Part shown: positions 63,737-64,000 of the stretch, piece after piece | Numbering within the stretch: position 1 is the first letter of the stretch | How the letters are laid out: every line of letters starts with the position of its first letter | Position numbers and translations under genes: made by a program | The notes under the pieces: generated by a model | Told to the model about the DNA's origin: nothing | Databases searched by the model: none | Seen by the model: the letters and a program-made list of their open reading frames with translations, nothing else | NCBI RefSeq assembly: GCF_031877795.1 | Contig: NC_133957.1 | Span: forward strand, 7,307,009-7,371,008 | DNA length: 64,000 nt | Origin: Strix aluco | Taxonomy: Eukaryota; Chordata; Aves; Strigiformes; Strigidae | Direction: 5' to 3'

Positions 63737-64000
63737 CTGCAAAAGAAGTGAACTTTGGTGAAAGACAGCCAGCGATTTCTCTCCTGTATTTCTTTTGAAG
63801 GCAGATCCATGGGAAGAGCTGGAAGCTTCCGGTTGGTGGGGGGTCCGTCACCCCACCGGTGTGGAGGACGGATGTGTGGTGGCTTTCCAGCTCAACCATC
63901 AAACCCAGCATCTTGGGAAAATCCCAAATTTCCTTTGGGAAACTCAGGTATCCCCCCCCCCCCCAGCCTGAAATAAATCGTGGGAACCAACTAGGAAACC
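63737..64000. other. Intron upstream of the first visible RNF213-like exon
   Basis: Ends at the acceptor TTTTGCAG before 63,736. A C-run lies near 63,955. No further exon was recognised before the window edge, so the gene's 5' part lies outside. Confidence 0.5.

Overview
The window looks like bird nuclear DNA. CR1 LINEs are the only LINEs seen and there are at least a dozen copies, in both orientations. No mammalian SINE or L1 was recognised. Introns are short and packed with GC-rich minisatellites, as on avian microchromosomes, and solo LTRs are scattered through it. No bacterial, phage or CRISPR feature was found.

Three regions can be told apart. Bases 1 to about 10,700 are AT-richer and hold no intact gene. 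They carry a decayed, unprocessed copy of exons 2 and 3 of CCSER1 (about 2,949-4,298 and 7,369-7,557, plus strand, several frameshifts), two old minus-strand LTRs and a CR1 ORF2 fragment. Bases about 10,700-21,330 are GC-rich. They hold a run of minisatellites and one apparently intact lipoxygenase gene of ALOX15B type on the minus strand: 13 coding exons, 667 codons, all splice phases agreeing and all five iron ligands present (poly(A) signal at 13,628, start codon at 21,324).

Bases 23,816-63,736 hold most of a very large minus-strand gene, RNF213 or an avian RNF213-like paralogue. I placed 50 coding exons, about 4,200 codons, with consistent phases throughout. They include the characteristic 3.6 kb giant exon with two AAA+ P-loop/Walker B pairs, a C3HC4 RING exon, a split RZ zinc finger and the C-terminal exon with its poly(A) signal. 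The N-terminal part (roughly 900 residues by comparison with the human length) lies beyond base 64,000. The two genes run in the same direction, with RNF213 ending about 2.5 kb upstream of the lipoxygenase start codon. An ERVL-like solo LTR and two minisatellites lie in that gap.

The most interesting points are a changed zinc/catalytic knuckle in the RZ finger, where the usual Cx3H is read as CxCGS across a 35-nt exon; the CCSER1 fragment far from its expected locus; intronic minisatellites that carry repeated sense-strand poly(A) signals or 3'-splice-site-like motifs; and an LTR about 350 bp upstream of the lipoxygenase start. I saw no wholly new biological system. Exon borders were placed by eye from GT/AG sites and phase, so errors of a few bases are possible. 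Family assignments come from remembered protein families, not from a search.
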